DNA from: Batillaria attramentaria
Taxonomy: Eukaryota; Mollusca; Gastropoda; Batillariidae
Length of the DNA: 64,000 bases
Assembly: GCA_018292915.2 (NCBI GenBank)
Contig: JACVVK020000038.1
Location: forward strand, 105,001 to 169,000
Reading direction: 5' to 3'
Shown here: in pieces, positions 21,976 to 32,888 of the stretch
Position numbering within the stretch: the stretch's first letter is position 1
Layout: each line of letters starts with the position of its first letter
Position numbers and translations under genes: made by a program
The notes under the pieces: model-generated
Seen by the model: only the letters and a program-made list of their open reading frames with translations
What the model was told of the DNA's origin: nothing
The model's database searches: none

Positions 21976-22302
21976 TACGGACGGTTGCGTGTTTGGAGTT
22001 TGACGTCGTTTCCCAACACGTACGGGGGATCCGGGGGTGGCCGAATGGTAGAGAGTTGGACTTCTAATGCTCGGGTCGTGAGTTCGTATCCCGGCCGGGG
22101 CCAAATGTTTGTGCTGGCGTTTTCATCGTTGCCCCGTCTTTGATTTCATCCGTATGTGGTGGAAAAGGACGTTAAACCCCCAAATACCCACCCACCCTTC
22201 CACCGCGTATGGGTGACATCAAAGACGTGGCAACGAGATAAAGGCCAACACACATATGTATAAAAGTCCAACGCTCTACCATTCCACCATCACGGCTCGC
22301 CC
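21976..22302 (-). mobile_element. SINE family A (minus), split by another SINE A
   Basis: The left part (21976-22027) and right part (22193-22302) make one reverse-oriented copy interrupted by a forward copy. The sequence either side of the break, ACACGTACGGGG and CACCGCGTATGGG, looks like a decayed target duplication. Confidence 0.85.
22028..22192 (+). mobile_element. SINE family A nested in SINE A
   Basis: Forward copy beginning GGTGGCCGAATGGTAGAG and ending in ACCCACCCACCC. It is less diverged than its host, hence younger. Confidence 0.9.
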
Positions 22303-22739
22303 TTTGTCACACACGTGAGCCAAAAATGTCCAGCAACAAAGATCTAAGAGGAGGCCAAAATAGCAGCTGGGAGCCAAGCTGTAGAGGAAAAAGTAAAACT
22401 AGGGAAATCGGCAATGGTGATTACCACAGAACAGGTCATTTCCTTTAGTTCCTCACAAATGAAATCGTCGTTACCGTTTGGGTGGAAAACACCCCGGGCA
22501 TGGGGACAAAATCCAATTCAAGTACTGCACGCATCACTTACTGGAACGAAATTTACTAGCTTTGCCGGCCGATTGGTCATCAAGAAGAAGAAGGAGGGGG
22601 GAGGGGGGGGAGGGGGGGTGCGTGGTGCATTACGCGCAGAATATAATTTAATATGTTTTAGAGCTTAAGCCCGACCACCCCCTGCCCCCTATATAATTAG
22701 AACTGCTATAAAGAACAAGCCACTGTACACCACTACCAA
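22303..22739. other. unassigned; G-rich run
   Basis: G-rich stretch at about 22593-22620. Nothing else supported. Confidence 0.5.
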
Positions 22740-22880
22740 CCACTTCAAGCCACTATTACGCAAGGCGTAGACCTTTCCCGCTAGACCCATAACCGCTGCA
22801 GATTACGTCATAGTGGCTTGAAGTGGCTCCTATTGATCCAAAGATTTGAATTAAAATTGTGATTTTTTAATTTGCATGGG
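22740..22880. mobile_element. MITE-like element, copy 1
   Basis: CCACTTCAAGCCACTATTACG is inverted at 22806-22826 (CGTCATAGTGGCTTGAAGTGG). Similarity to the copy at 47270-47417, which is in opposite orientation, extends about 55 bp beyond the right arm. It ends just before the donor of the next RECQL4 exon. Confidence 0.7.
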
Positions 22881-22896
22881 TTTTCGAGATACACAC

Positions 22897-23065
22897 CTCC
22901 TTCACCAAAGTTCCACTGTAGAGTACGGAGTTCTCTCTTGACCGGCCCCGAGTCCCATCCCATACTGTCGCTGACGTCCACCACAGGGAACTGGACACTG
23001 GCCGCGGTGCTGAAACTCTTACCACGCATCTTGTGACGAGCTATTGCCACCGCCACTGGCGGACA
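22897..23065 (-). CDS. RECQL4: RECQL4 exon c
   Basis: Exon of 169 nt. It starts in phase 0 with CPPVAVAIARHK and continues to VQFPVVDVSDSMGWDSGPVK and RELRTLQWNFGEG. Human RECQL4 has CPPLAVCLAQ, then VEFDMVKLVDSMGWELASV and RRALCQLQWD in the same order. Acceptor: TGTGTTTCTGTGGGCAG. Donor: GAAGGAG/GTGTGTAT. Exit phase 1 joins the GGA-GCC start of exon d after a 21.3-kb intron. The segment forms part of the RECQL4-specific domain that follows the helicase core. The hydrophobic reading upstream of the acceptor is intron. Confidence 0.93.
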
Positions 23066-23472
23066 CTGCCCACAGAAACACACGGTTACACTGAACACGA
23101 TACATGTACACACTGATATCACGAGATGCACAGAAATGAAAGGCACTTTATCACTCTCGTGTGACCTTGCCATTCATTTTATGAGACGCCTCTCAAAAAG
23201 ACATTCTTATCAACTGTCAAAAGTGCAAGTAGGGCAAATGTTCAGCCAAAATGTAAAGTTTAGCTACACGAAACTTGCACCAACGCCCCTGGGATTCTTG
23301 CCGTTGTAACTTTTTCCTGTTTTCCCTTAAAACGGGGTGGGGGTCTTGGTAGGTTTGTTGCTGCTCGTTGCTGTTGCTCGTTGCTGCTCGTATAAAATGT
23401 ATGTCGTTTAGACAGGCAGCTGTTGCACCAAACCTACGTATCGCATTCGTGCTTCATAAATGCATGAATCCC

Positions 23473-23533
<61 letters not shown>

Positions 23534-23848
23534 GTCAAAGAAGATTCCGTAAAAAATAGAAAGAACGAAGACTAAATAGTAAAAACCCTGCCAGCCAGCT
23601 AAGCAAGCAAGCAACCCACTAACCGCCCAACCCACACGCAAGCAGGCTGACACGGGCGTCCTTGACGCTAAAAGCGAAAGAGAAGCGAAGTGTCACCCTC
23701 TCCCTGTTTCCAATGCCATCACACACAATTTCCGCGCCACCCGTTTGTTTTCTCTGAATGCAAACGTGTATTTGTCCGACGCCAGAAAACAAGTATCGAT
23801 GATGTAGCGAACGTCTACAATTACGCCGATAATGCGAAAGACAAACAA

Positions 23849-23921
<73 letters not shown>

Positions 23922-24041
23922 TGTCTGTGTCTGTGTGTGCGCGTTGCGGCGCTCTCTCTCTCCCTCTCTCTTTTCTTGTGTGTGTGTGCCTGTGTCTGTG
24001 TGTGCGCGCGCGCGGCGCTCTCTCTCTCCCCCTCTCTTTTC

Positions 24042-24121
<80 letters not shown>

Positions 24122-24134
24122 CACACAACATTAC
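23066..24134 (-). other. RECQL4 intron between exons b and c (1.07 kb)
   Basis: Contains (CA)n at 23474-23532 and a double array at 23855-24122. In that array a spacer of TGTCTGTG, GCGGCGCTCTCTCTCTC and TTTTCTTGTG occurs twice between (GT)n tracts. The last GT tract ends about 13 nt from the exon b donor. Confidence 0.9.
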
Positions 24135-24265
24135 CTTTCTGGCGACAGCTTGTAACTGGGCCGGTCCACCGTAACACTGCAGCTGACAGGTAGCATACAC
24201 GGGAGACAGGTTGGCAATAAGATGAGGGGCGTGCAGTTCCAGGTAACACAGTAACGTTTCCACAC
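24135..24265 (-). CDS. RECQL4: RECQL4 exon b
   Basis: Exon of 131 nt encoding (G)[17 protein letters not shown] and [18 protein letters not shown]. Human RECQL4 reads [17 protein letters not shown] and [18 protein letters not shown]. The match is dense and gap-free. Acceptor: CTGTCGCCAG/GTGTGG. Donor: AGAAAG/GTAATGTTG. It starts with the two bases that complete the phase-1 codon of exon a and ends in phase 0 to meet exon c. The donor is followed after about 13 nt by a 78-bp CA repeat on the transcribed strand. The cysteines here probably belong to the zinc-binding region known in human RECQL4 (inference). Confidence 0.95.
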
Positions 24266-25204
24266 CTGGCGACAGATCGTATCAACGGCACAGCTACACG
24301 ACCATACAGGAAAGTATGACGGTGAATGGCGTGGGAATGTTTCAAACTTGGCGGAGAGAGAGAGAGAGAGAGACTTAAGTTTACTGAGCGGAGACGGAGG
24401 GAAAGAGAGGGAGGAGAGGGAGAAGGGGAGGGGGATGAAATGAAATCATCTTCATTTACAAAAGGAACGTTGTTGGTCTGCACACGTCAGGGACGCAGCC
24501 GAAAAATCAACCTCAGCCCTGAGGTAGTTTGCGTGATGTACTCTTGCTGTGCACCAGAGATCACGTGACTTTTCGCTTTGTCCCAATACTGTTCAGACCA
24601 ATTTTTAAACTTGTAGTTTCTAAAAACTTCAAATATCCAAAATACCAAAAGGAACAAAATTCCATGTGAGTGCATGGTGTGGGAATGTTTAAGGGACAGG
24701 GAGAGGGAGGGGGGGAGAGAGAGAGAAAGAGAGAGAGGACCCCCCACCCCCCCCCCCCCCCCCCCCAAAGTTTTGTACAAGAGAGTATATTGCTAGAACG
24801 CAGGGCTGGTGCCGGTGAAAATAGACACATAAAAATCGATTATTTCGGCCTCAGAAAATACACGGAACTGGCGGTTTACAAAAATGAATGTATAATCATA
24901 CTGCACTCTACTATACGCCCGTAACGCTGGCCGCATGATTGGGCTGACACGGGCAGGATGAGAGTAAGTGAACGATAAATAATGACGTGCCCAGTGGGGA
25001 CAAGTGGCGAACCGGCACAAGTGAAAATCAATAGAACTTTGAAGGCAGGACGCCATAGCCCATCGGACCTGGCGATGTTCAGCAAGGAGTTGAACAAAGC
25101 AGTGAGAAAAGTGACTGTCAGTGGGAGGACACAGTCGGTGTGACAAACGGGATGTGTTCCCAAACTTCAGAAACCCCGAGGCACGTCCCGCTTAAAGCTG
25201 GCTG
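24266..25204 (-). other. intron sequence with GA-rich and poly-C tracts
   Basis: Part of the 7.9-kb RECQL4 intron. (GA)n-rich stretches at 24353-24435 and 24700-24737, then poly-C at about 24740-24766. No gene supported. Confidence 0.6.
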
Positions 25205-25330
25205 TACTCCCTCTAGTCTAAGGAACACGTTGACTAAAGATTTGTTTCATTAGGGGAGTGTTTCCAGCTTGGGAGTAAATATGGCGTGTGAGGGTGGAGT
25301 ATGTATGGTTTAGCCTAGAGGGAGTACATA
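25205..25330. mobile_element. short MITE-like inverted repeat
   Basis: TGTACTCCCTCTAGTCTAA at the left is inverted at the right (TTAGCCTAGAGGGAGTACA). The arms are 19 bp with one mismatch, total about 125 bp. Confidence 0.55.
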
Positions 25331-25417
25331 CAAAGCGGGAAGTGCCCCTGAGTATAGGGAGCTGGGGAGTACATCCCGCGTGTTACAGTCGGCTCACACA
25401 TGTCTGTCGCTTACGTG

Positions 25418-25454
<37 letters not shown>

Positions 25455-25792
25455 AAGATTGCACGGACGCGCTGTAGAGGGAACTAGGCCAGATATAAAG
25501 CTAACGACAATACTTTCATTCCCCACGGTGGAAGATGGTAGACTTTAAAGCCATTGTTTCACACTTGCTGTTGTATTTTGCAATCTAATCTTCTAAAGAA
25601 TAGAAAGAAAAAAATATGGAGAGAGTGAGAGCGAGAGAGACACAGAGAGAGAGAGAGAGCGCTGCGCAAATCTTTTATTTCAGGCACGTCATGTCTGCAG
25701 CGGCCAGTGCTAATAAGTTAATCTCTCTTTCACACACAGGATATGACTGCGCTTGTATTTCACATGGGAGCGGTAGATGGCTTGGGATTAAT

Positions 25793-25828
<36 letters not shown>

Positions 25829-26756
25829 CGCGCAGCATCAGCAGTCCTTAATTATCTGCATCATTTGAAATTCCCATCACTACAGACTTGCAATACACCG
25901 TGACTCGCCCAATCTAGCTTTAGATCCCGACCTGACAAAAGACGACGACATTCATACTGCACTGGCTCTCCTCCTGGGAATTACCTCGCCTGTCGCAAGA
26001 AACACTGACAAGCATAAATTTCATCCCCAGTGCCATACGAAGGCATCAGGTTCAAACGAACGACTGCTCAGCTCAGTGAGGTGTTCAGTGAGACTCCGAT
26101 CAAATTTCAATACGGCGTGCACACTGGGGGGAAAGTCAGGACTGCCACAGTGTTTCCGGTGCTGCTTGATTCGAAAGTCTCAATACGGCTTGCAAACAGG
26201 ACGCAGAGTGTTTCGGGTGCTGCTCGATTCAAAGTTTTCATTAAATTTGAATACGGCTTGCGCACTGCAGGTAAGGCGAACTGACCGGGAATGGTTCAGA
26301 AGCTGCTGCTCTAACAGCAATTGCACTCTGAAAGCCGCGACACGCCTGATATGCGAGTATTGACGCGTCTTCCCAATGGAGGTGGTGTTTGAACCTCAAG
26401 TCATTCGCTGGCTGCTACACGGTCCGGCATTTCTCCCACTCACACAAACAAACATGTAGACAACACCAACACAGAGTGTTTCCATTTCCAAATGTGAGAA
26501 GCACCGGAAAAACCGCTTGAATTTCGGTATGTCGGCGTGACGAAAACATAAAACAACTTCCACCAACAGATGACTACAATGTGCGCGCGCTTTGAAAGTC
26601 CCCCCCCCCCCACCACCACCACCACCCCTCCTCCCAGCCTTGGTTTCCTATACTATAGTATCCCCCCCCCCTCCCTCTTGTTCGCTTTTACCTCGGCAAA
26701 CCCCCCGCCCCCCCCCCCACCCCCCAAATATCCAAACAAACAAAAACACAAGACTG
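25331..26756. other. unassigned with microsatellites and a ~55-bp degenerate repeat
   Basis: (AC)n at 25421-25450, GA-rich at 25620-25660, (CG)n(AG)n at 25794-25828. Units containing TTTCGGTGCTGCTTGATTC/CAATACGGCTTGC recur about four times at 26085-26280. C-rich patches at 26600-26730. Confidence 0.65.
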
Positions 26757-26985
26757 GGGTGAGCGGTGGTCTAGTAGGTACTAGGTAGCGTGTCGGACTT
26801 AGCCGCTGCGCTACTGAACGGCCGTCACCAATGTCATGGCGATGAAGCGTGGTTTCCAGCCCAGGTCGAGCTTGTGATACGTGATACCGGTTTTTCCTGG
26901 CTACCGGGCTGCTCATTAGGGGTCTTTCTCCGGGTTATCCGGCTTTCCTCAACCAGCAAAATTGATAAATAGGATAGGCAAGTTG
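26757..26985 (+). mobile_element. SINE with family-B-like central domain, diverged
   Basis: The head GTGGTCTAGTAGGTACTAGG resembles family B. The central TTTCTCCGGGTTATCCGGC is the same conserved domain as in family B. The 3' part differs and ends near GATAAATAGGATAGGC. A separate subfamily sharing the central domain. Confidence 0.65.
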
Positions 26986-27333
26986 GATGGCGCCGCACCG
27001 TGGCGACGCGCTTCCGAATTTAGTCGCCAAACGTTTTGAATCAAAGCAGCAACAGAAAAACAATCCGCCATCTTGACTACACCCCATGTTGCAGGCTGAT
27101 TTAAAAAAAAAAGAAAAAAAAAAGGCTGGGCCCAAATGACAGGTCTTCGGTAGCACGTCGTGACTACGTACAACTTCATTATTCGGCCAACGCTGTCTTC
27201 GGTGTATGACGGAGATCTCGTCCCCTCACGAGAACTGTCTCGGGTATCACACGGTAATAAGTACTTGCCCCCTCACGTCATTAGCTTTCAGTACCTTCAG
27301 GTCGATGCTAAATTAAGAACCGTATTAATTTTG

Positions 27334-27489
27334 GGGGGTGGGTGGGTGTTTGGGAGTTTAACGTCCTTTTCCACCACATACAGGTGATATCAAAGACGGG
27401 ACAACGAGAAAAAGGCCAGCACAAATATTTGGCCCCAGCCGGGATTCGAACTATGGACTCCAGCTATGAGAGTCCAGCGCTCTACCATC
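27334..27489 (-). mobile_element. SINE family A, tRNA head truncated
   Basis: Body and tail intact; the copy stops at CTCTACCAT, inside the tRNA-like head. This agrees with 5' truncation during reverse transcription. Confidence 0.9.
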
Positions 27490-27511
27490 AGTATTTTTTA
27501 AAAAAAATTGT

Positions 27512-27512
27512 G

Positions 27513-27557
<45 letters not shown>
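27512..27557. repeat. (TG)n microsatellite
   Basis: About 22 units. Confidence 0.95.
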
Positions 27558-27563
<6 letters not shown>

Positions 27564-27604
27564 GGGATATACTTTCTGAGGGATTAAAGTGAAATTCGAC
27601 ACCA

Positions 27605-28505
27605 GGGGACCTATGCATGGACACGACCTAAACGCGTAGGCCCTGCCTAAATTCGTAGGCTCTGACTAAATCTCGGAAATCGGTATGCATGGACACAGAC
27701 AACGGGGTAGTCAGGGCCTAAACGGCAGCCTAAACGGCCCCGATTTAGTCACGCGAAATCGGCGGCCTAAATGCCGTAGGCTCGGCCTAAACGACAATCA
27801 GCATGGCGTTTTTCGGTGTTGTGGAGTTTCATTCGACTATGCCAAGGCCTAGATCATGTTTTATGGGTATATGTACTATACTGCGAGCGTCTTTGGTGTG
27901 TACTGTTTTGCATGGCACTCTCATCAGTGGCTCAGCCGATCCGGTCAGCATGTCACTGTGACCTGCGCTGTGCCAGTCTCACCAGTCTAAAGATTTCTGC
28001 ATTTAGTTTGCTCACCTTCCTTGAGAGGTGATATGGGAGTATGTCATCCATTCCGTAAGCAATATTCCCCTTTATTTCTGTTGTTCAGTATTTTTACGTC
28101 TGAGTCCGGCCCGGAGGTTCAACTTGACTCGCAGAAACTGATGCACAGTGCCGCGTGGTGGGTCAGTCTGCCACATGTACCGGCCGACTGACCGGCCGCG
28201 CGCGGTGTGTATTGCGTGAGGCATCCCGCTGGCTGTTCCTTTCCGGCGGCACTGGGCTGTTTCGTTGAACACATGTGCATGCGTACTCTCACAATTGGCT
28301 GGGGAATACCGGAATCCCACACTCTAAATTTAGATAAAGTAGATGACGTCACGTAGGCCGACTTCAAGTCTGAGACTTGGTTGTCTGGGCTGTTGTCCGC
28401 GTCCATGCATAGCGGTTACGCGAGAAATTTAGACCGAGACTGCCAAGTCTGAGACTTGGCGTTTAGGCTGTGCCTACGGAAGGTTGTGTCCATGCATAGG
28501 TCCCC
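27605..28505. mobile_element. 0.9-kb terminal-inverted-repeat element
   Basis: GGGGACCTATGCATGGACAC at 27605-27624 is exactly inverted at 28486-28505. A second inverted pair, TATGCATGGACACAGACAAC and GTTGTCCGCGTCCATGCATA, lies further in (27683 and 28394), so the ends carry subterminal repeats of GCATGGAC and GCCTAAAC. The palindrome CCAAGTCTGAGACTTGG lies near the right end. No intact transposase frame: a non-autonomous DNA element. Confidence 0.8.
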
Positions 28506-28630
28506 ACGACTGTAAACGAATACTGCAGAGCAATTTGTGCACTAAAATTAGTGTTGTGCCAAGCGATGACGTCAGAGATCAGCATCAGGATCCGGGAGAT
28601 CAAGCTGCAGTTGTCACTGTGGCACACACA

Positions 28631-28661
<31 letters not shown>

Positions 28662-30045
28662 ACTCTGTCTCTCTCTCCTCCGCCCCTTCTCCTCACTTTC
28701 CTCCAATCCCATGCCACGTATCCTTGTCAGATGATACTACTGATGTTACGACAAAATTCTTACTTGGTAGACCGTCGTCGGGAGGGTTCATTGTTCTCCA
28801 CACACCTCGCGTGGTCTACGGAGTATCCTGTTTTCGGTATCCGGTCGTAAGTTTGAATTCCTCAAACACCCACCCACCCCTCTCTGTCTGAGTCTCTCTC
28901 TCTCTCTCTCTCTCTCTGAGCGTGCGCGTACGTTCGTGCGTCAGTGCGCGCGTGTGCATGTGTGTGTATTTCGACCGACATCCCGACCAAACCGGAAAGT
29001 TAATTCCGCGCTCAATATGGCTTTAAGCAGAAAGGAGGAGAAGCTAGAAATATTCTGACACAACTTCTCCATTGCGTAACCTTTCCGGCAGACCTCACAT
29101 CGACTGCGCTAATCTCAGCACACCTCCCGAAATCGACAAGGACCGAATGTCCCGCCCTTGGATCGAGAGAGAAGCGAGGCACATTGCCCGATCGGCAAGG
29201 GGGAAACTGAATTTCGCCGCTCCTAATACCGCAGAGATTTGTGTGTCGGTTTTCATTTGAACTTCGTCACCTTCTGCCGTGTCTGCTCAAATTGTGGGGC
29301 TGGCAACCCAGGCTGGCCAAACGTGGTATCTTGGCTTGCAAATTACAGTCCGGCCCAACATGGCGTGAAATCCTAGCTTCTCGTCACAGAGGGCTATAAC
29401 AACGAGGCACATCAGTAAAACCGATTGGGGTTGCCTCCCCAGAAGAGCTCTTTCTGTTTTGAAATACTTTGTGACGGTATATGGATCTGATAACGTGAAG
29501 ATAGACGTGCAGGTAGACGTTAAAGGTATGTGGGAGTGGTTTGTGTTGTAATCGTGTTACAATCGAGTTACTTACATTTACCTAATGTTGGAACATGTAA
29601 TTAGCGGTTGGTTGGGAGAAAACATCCTGTGAGGGAGCCACCCTTTTTTTTTCTTTTTTTTTTCCTGCGTGCATATTTGTTTTCAAAATGTATCGTCTTC
29701 TACGGTTCCGTGGATATCTAGGTATGAGGCCTGTAAGCAGACCACCACCCACAGACTGGTCACTGCATGACGAGGTGATTATAGTATTTAGGCCCAGCCG
29801 GGAGCTAGCTGGCTGGAACTACTCGTGTCTGTATTACTAATTAGTAATCAGTGTATACGTTAAATATAGTCCCACTGCCGGAGCAAGTCTCCCCCCCTCC
29901 CCTCCACACACACCAGCCTCCCCCCTCCCCCCCCCCCCCCAAAAAAAACAAAAAAAAACGCCATTCCGTTTTGCCTGCATGTATGATGTGAACTACCATT
30001 CAGCCATCCCACTCGTCTGGAATGGCACCTTTAACATGTAAATAC
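28506..30045. other. unassigned with (CT)n tracts
   Basis: (CT)n at 28627-28659 and 28893-28918. T-rich patch at 29644-29665 and C-rich at 29890-29940. No gene or recognised element. Confidence 0.55.
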
Positions 30046-30270
30046 GGGGCGGTCGGTGATCCAGTAGTTAAGAGACTTCATCACCAGTGCGAGAGGTCAG
30101 GTTCGAGTCCCACTCGGGGCAAAGAATATGTTTATGCCCAGTGTGTGAGAGAACGCGTGTGATTCACGTGAGCGTGTTGTGTTCAGCTCGCGGCGCTTTG
30201 AGACAATTCAAGAAATTTGATAAAGCGCCTACACAATACTTATCACCATCATTATTAATATCATCATCAT
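30046..30270 (+). mobile_element. SINE family B, internally deleted
   Basis: The tRNA-like head (GTTCGAGTCCCACTCGGGGC) joins directly to the 3' part (TTTATGCCCAGTGTGTGAGA). The whole central domain is missing. Tail ATCATCATC. Confidence 0.85.
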
Positions 30271-30354
30271 CCATGCATGCATGTGTACAAGGCCACAGTG
30301 TTACCGTAAACGAGTCTGCACGTGGATTTCGACTCGTTTTGGTACGGGAAAACC

Positions 30355-30435
30355 TCCAAGCAAAGGGGATTTGAACCCAATAGCTCAGAATCTGCAGACC
30401 AGTCCAAACCACTGGGCCAAACCACTGTGAATGTA
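30355..30435 (-). mobile_element. tRNA-like SINE head, other family
   Basis: Read on the minus strand: a box-A-like TGGCCCAGTGG and a box-B-like GGGTTCAAATCCCC at roughly tRNA spacing. No cloverleaf was verified and the flanks do not match families A or B. Confidence 0.45.
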
Positions 30436-30727
30436 GTGACAGCTGCTAATGGCCCGACTCGGGATGAACTTGTCTTGAAGCAGACGTGGGTTCCGACAGC
30501 AAGAAGCCAGGCCGTGTGGGCTGATGGAAGTATGGGGAGTATCACAATCAATACATGGAAAATCTATCTCACTATCTGGACCATGACAGGGCCAAAGGAA
30601 GTGAAAATGTCAGAATCGTGCCTAGGGTGAACCTGAAGGAGGTCTCCTTCATTTTACATGGTTATTTTTACACCTCAAACCTCTCTCTTTCTTCATACTT
30701 CAATCCAGCGTTTCAACCATATAGTGT

Positions 30728-31012
30728 TTAGCTGTTTTTTGGTGGTTGTTTTTTTTGTGTCTGGGTTTTTTGTGTTTGCTTCTGTTTGTTGTTGTTTTGG
30801 GGGTGTTTGTTTTTTTTAACTTTTTGTTGTTATTCTTTTGTTTTTGTTTGTTTTGTTTGTTTGTTTTTTGGGGGGTGTTGGTTTTTTGTTTTTGTTTCTT
30901 TTGTTTTGTTGTTGTTGGTTTGGGGTTTTTTGTTTGTTTGTTGTTGTTTTTTTGTTGTTGTTGTTTTTTTGTTTGTTTTTGTTTTTGTTTTTTTTGGGGG
31001 GGCGGGGGGATG
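30728..31012. repeat. T/G low-complexity region
   Basis: Runs of T broken by single G or GG (GTTTGTTTG, TTGTTGTTG). The ORFs of Phe/Val/Cys or Asn/Lys/Gln here are composition artefacts. Confidence 0.85.
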
Positions 31013-31369
31013 TCTTTGAGGTGCGTGTGCTTGTGCGAAGCTCTTCGGTTGTGAACAAAATGTTACTTCGCATTTATATTACGTCTTTGTAATATCGTCG
31101 TGTGCCCTATAGGGTATGGTTATCACATAGTTTGTCAAGTTCAATATTGCATAATGCTATACACGATACGGTGTCGCCCTTTCTCTTACAGCCAGTTCCA
31201 ACAATATGTGTTTGTAAATGGACGGTCAGTGACATACGCTTCACACTCTCCCCTTACACAATTTCTGCTTCACGCTGCCAAACATTATGCGCAATCCTAT
31301 ATCGTATAGAGAAAGGCACACACTGTGTGAACATAATTCTGTGTGTAAAAGCAAACCTGTGTGCGCGAA

Positions 31370-31490
31370 AGAGTAAGTATTGTCTGGAGAAACGTCACAG
31401 TCTTGCTTTTTATCGCTGAAACTTGCTGCTGCTGGCAGCGAAATCTGCCCCATCCTATAAAGTTGTTTTTCAATAGAGAAACAACTTAAA
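31370..31490. repeat. third copy of the palindrome-ended repeat
   Basis: GTATTGTCTGGAGAAACGTCACAGTCTTG and the CAGCGAAATCTGCCCC stretch are followed by an imperfect GTTGTTTTTCAATAGAGAAACAAC palindrome. This matches the ends of the 10.5-kb and 37.8-kb segments but is more diverged. Confidence 0.75.
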
Positions 31491-31920
31491 AATGACATGA
31501 TGCTCGGTTTTTTTTTTTTTTGTTTGTTTGTTTTTTTTCTGCGTGAGCAGAATCACACCAGCAGCACACGATCACATGCATCATATCGGTTACATATACG
31601 GCAATTATAATTCTCGCTGACGTTACAATATGCCTCTCCTCACAGCAGTTGGCGAGATATCATAAAGTATTCATTTTCCTAGTCACGAGTCTACACTATC
31701 GACCGAAAAGCAAAGGTTAAATGTGTTTGTAATATTACTTCCTATCTCCTGGGACTATTTAGAGAACAGTCACAGGCAATTCACAACCGACCATATCATG
31801 ACGTTGGAAACTAATTGACAGAAGCGGTAAGGTTATGAAGCAAATAAACCCGCCTAGCTCAATGTTGGGGTTTACAGGTCTGATGAGTCGACAACACGCA
31901 GCAATAAACAAAGAGTGTAC

Positions 31921-31940
31921 AAGAGGGAGAGGGAGGGAGA

Positions 31941-31983
<43 letters not shown>

Positions 31984-32064
31984 TGAAATAACTTTATTTG
32001 AGACAGAGACAGACAGACACACACAGACACACACACAGACAAACAGAGAGACAAAGATAGATGA

Positions 32065-32160
<96 letters not shown>
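31921..32160. repeat. (GA)n, (ACAG)n and 94-bp (GT)n
   Basis: (GA)n at 31921-31981, CAGACA-rich at 32001-32055, then about 47 GT units at 32067-32160 ending 6 bp from the RECQL4 exon a donor. Confidence 0.96.
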
Positions 32161-32163
<3 letters not shown>

Positions 32164-32166
32164 TAC

Positions 32167-32281
32167 CCTCCTCCCGTACATCCAGTTCCTGCACAATGCC
32201 CTGTATGGGTAAGGCCCGCTCATGACCAGCACACACTCTGTCTGTTGGCTCCTTCTCTCCTTCACCCTCACTCACACCTGT
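32167..32281 (-). CDS. RECQL4: RECQL4 exon a (upstream-most recognised)
   Basis: Exon of 115 nt. The first half is a hydrophilic linker (VSEGEGEKEPTD), then RVCAGHERALPIQGIVQEL and DVREE. Human RECQL4 reads RVCMGHERALPIQLTVQAL and DMPEE. Acceptor: GATGTGTGTACAG (a second AG four bases on is also possible). Donor: GAGGAGG/GTACGT. It starts in phase 0 and ends in phase 1, matching exon b. The intron continues as GTACGT and then about 47 AC units on the transcribed strand. Upstream helicase exons (DEAH box, arginine fingers) were not seen on the minus strand to 64 kb and probably lie beyond the window. Confidence 0.93.
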
Positions 32282-32629
32282 CTGTACACACATCAACACG
32301 ACACCTTTATTTACTTCATCATCAACATCAACATCATCGTCGTCATCATCATCAAACCATCATCGTCTAACAATTTACATTATCATAAACCTTCCAACAT
32401 ATATCCTTTGTTTCCCTGTATTCAACAGGTGATGAAAAGAACACAGTCCATTTTTTTGTCTCTTTTTTTCTCTCTCTCTTTAAAAAAAAAAAAAATAGAT
32501 CACTGTTGATAACAATATGTAATATGCAATATGTTGAGTTTGAACTAGTGCACCAAGGAATTTTTTTACCATTCCCCAGCGAATGCTAGTGTGTTCTGAA
32601 GCATAAAGTTTTTTAACTTTAACTAGTGC

Positions 32630-32841
32630 GACCTTGACCTTTCATCAAGGTCGTTCAAAGCGATCTGATTCGAAAGGACTTGTCACCAACTACCATAGTG
32701 CTACGCTTGGTGTTTCTACTTTTTACAGTTGCCCAGAAAAAAGCCAATATGAAAGTTTACAAGAGACAGACGGACAGACGACAGACAGAAAGACGACAGA
32801 GGGTTATTACATAGACTCACTTTGTTAGACACGTGAGTCCA
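32630..32841 (+). mobile_element. 5'-truncated Pearl-like element
   Basis: One diverged monomer (GACCTTGACCTTTCATCAAGGTCG) is followed by a CAGACGG/ACAGACAG microsatellite and the family 3' tail (GACGACAGAGGGTTATTACA to GACACGTGAGTCCA). Confidence 0.75.
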
Positions 32842-32855
32842 AAAACGCTGCGCGC

Positions 32856-32888
<33 letters not shown>

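Noticed and set aside
23619..24483. Long His-Thr, Cys-Val, Arg-Glu and Leu-Ser reading frames
   Set aside because: They translate (AC)n, (GT)n and (GA)n microsatellites. Only 24135-24265 of this stretch is a real exon, on the minus strand.
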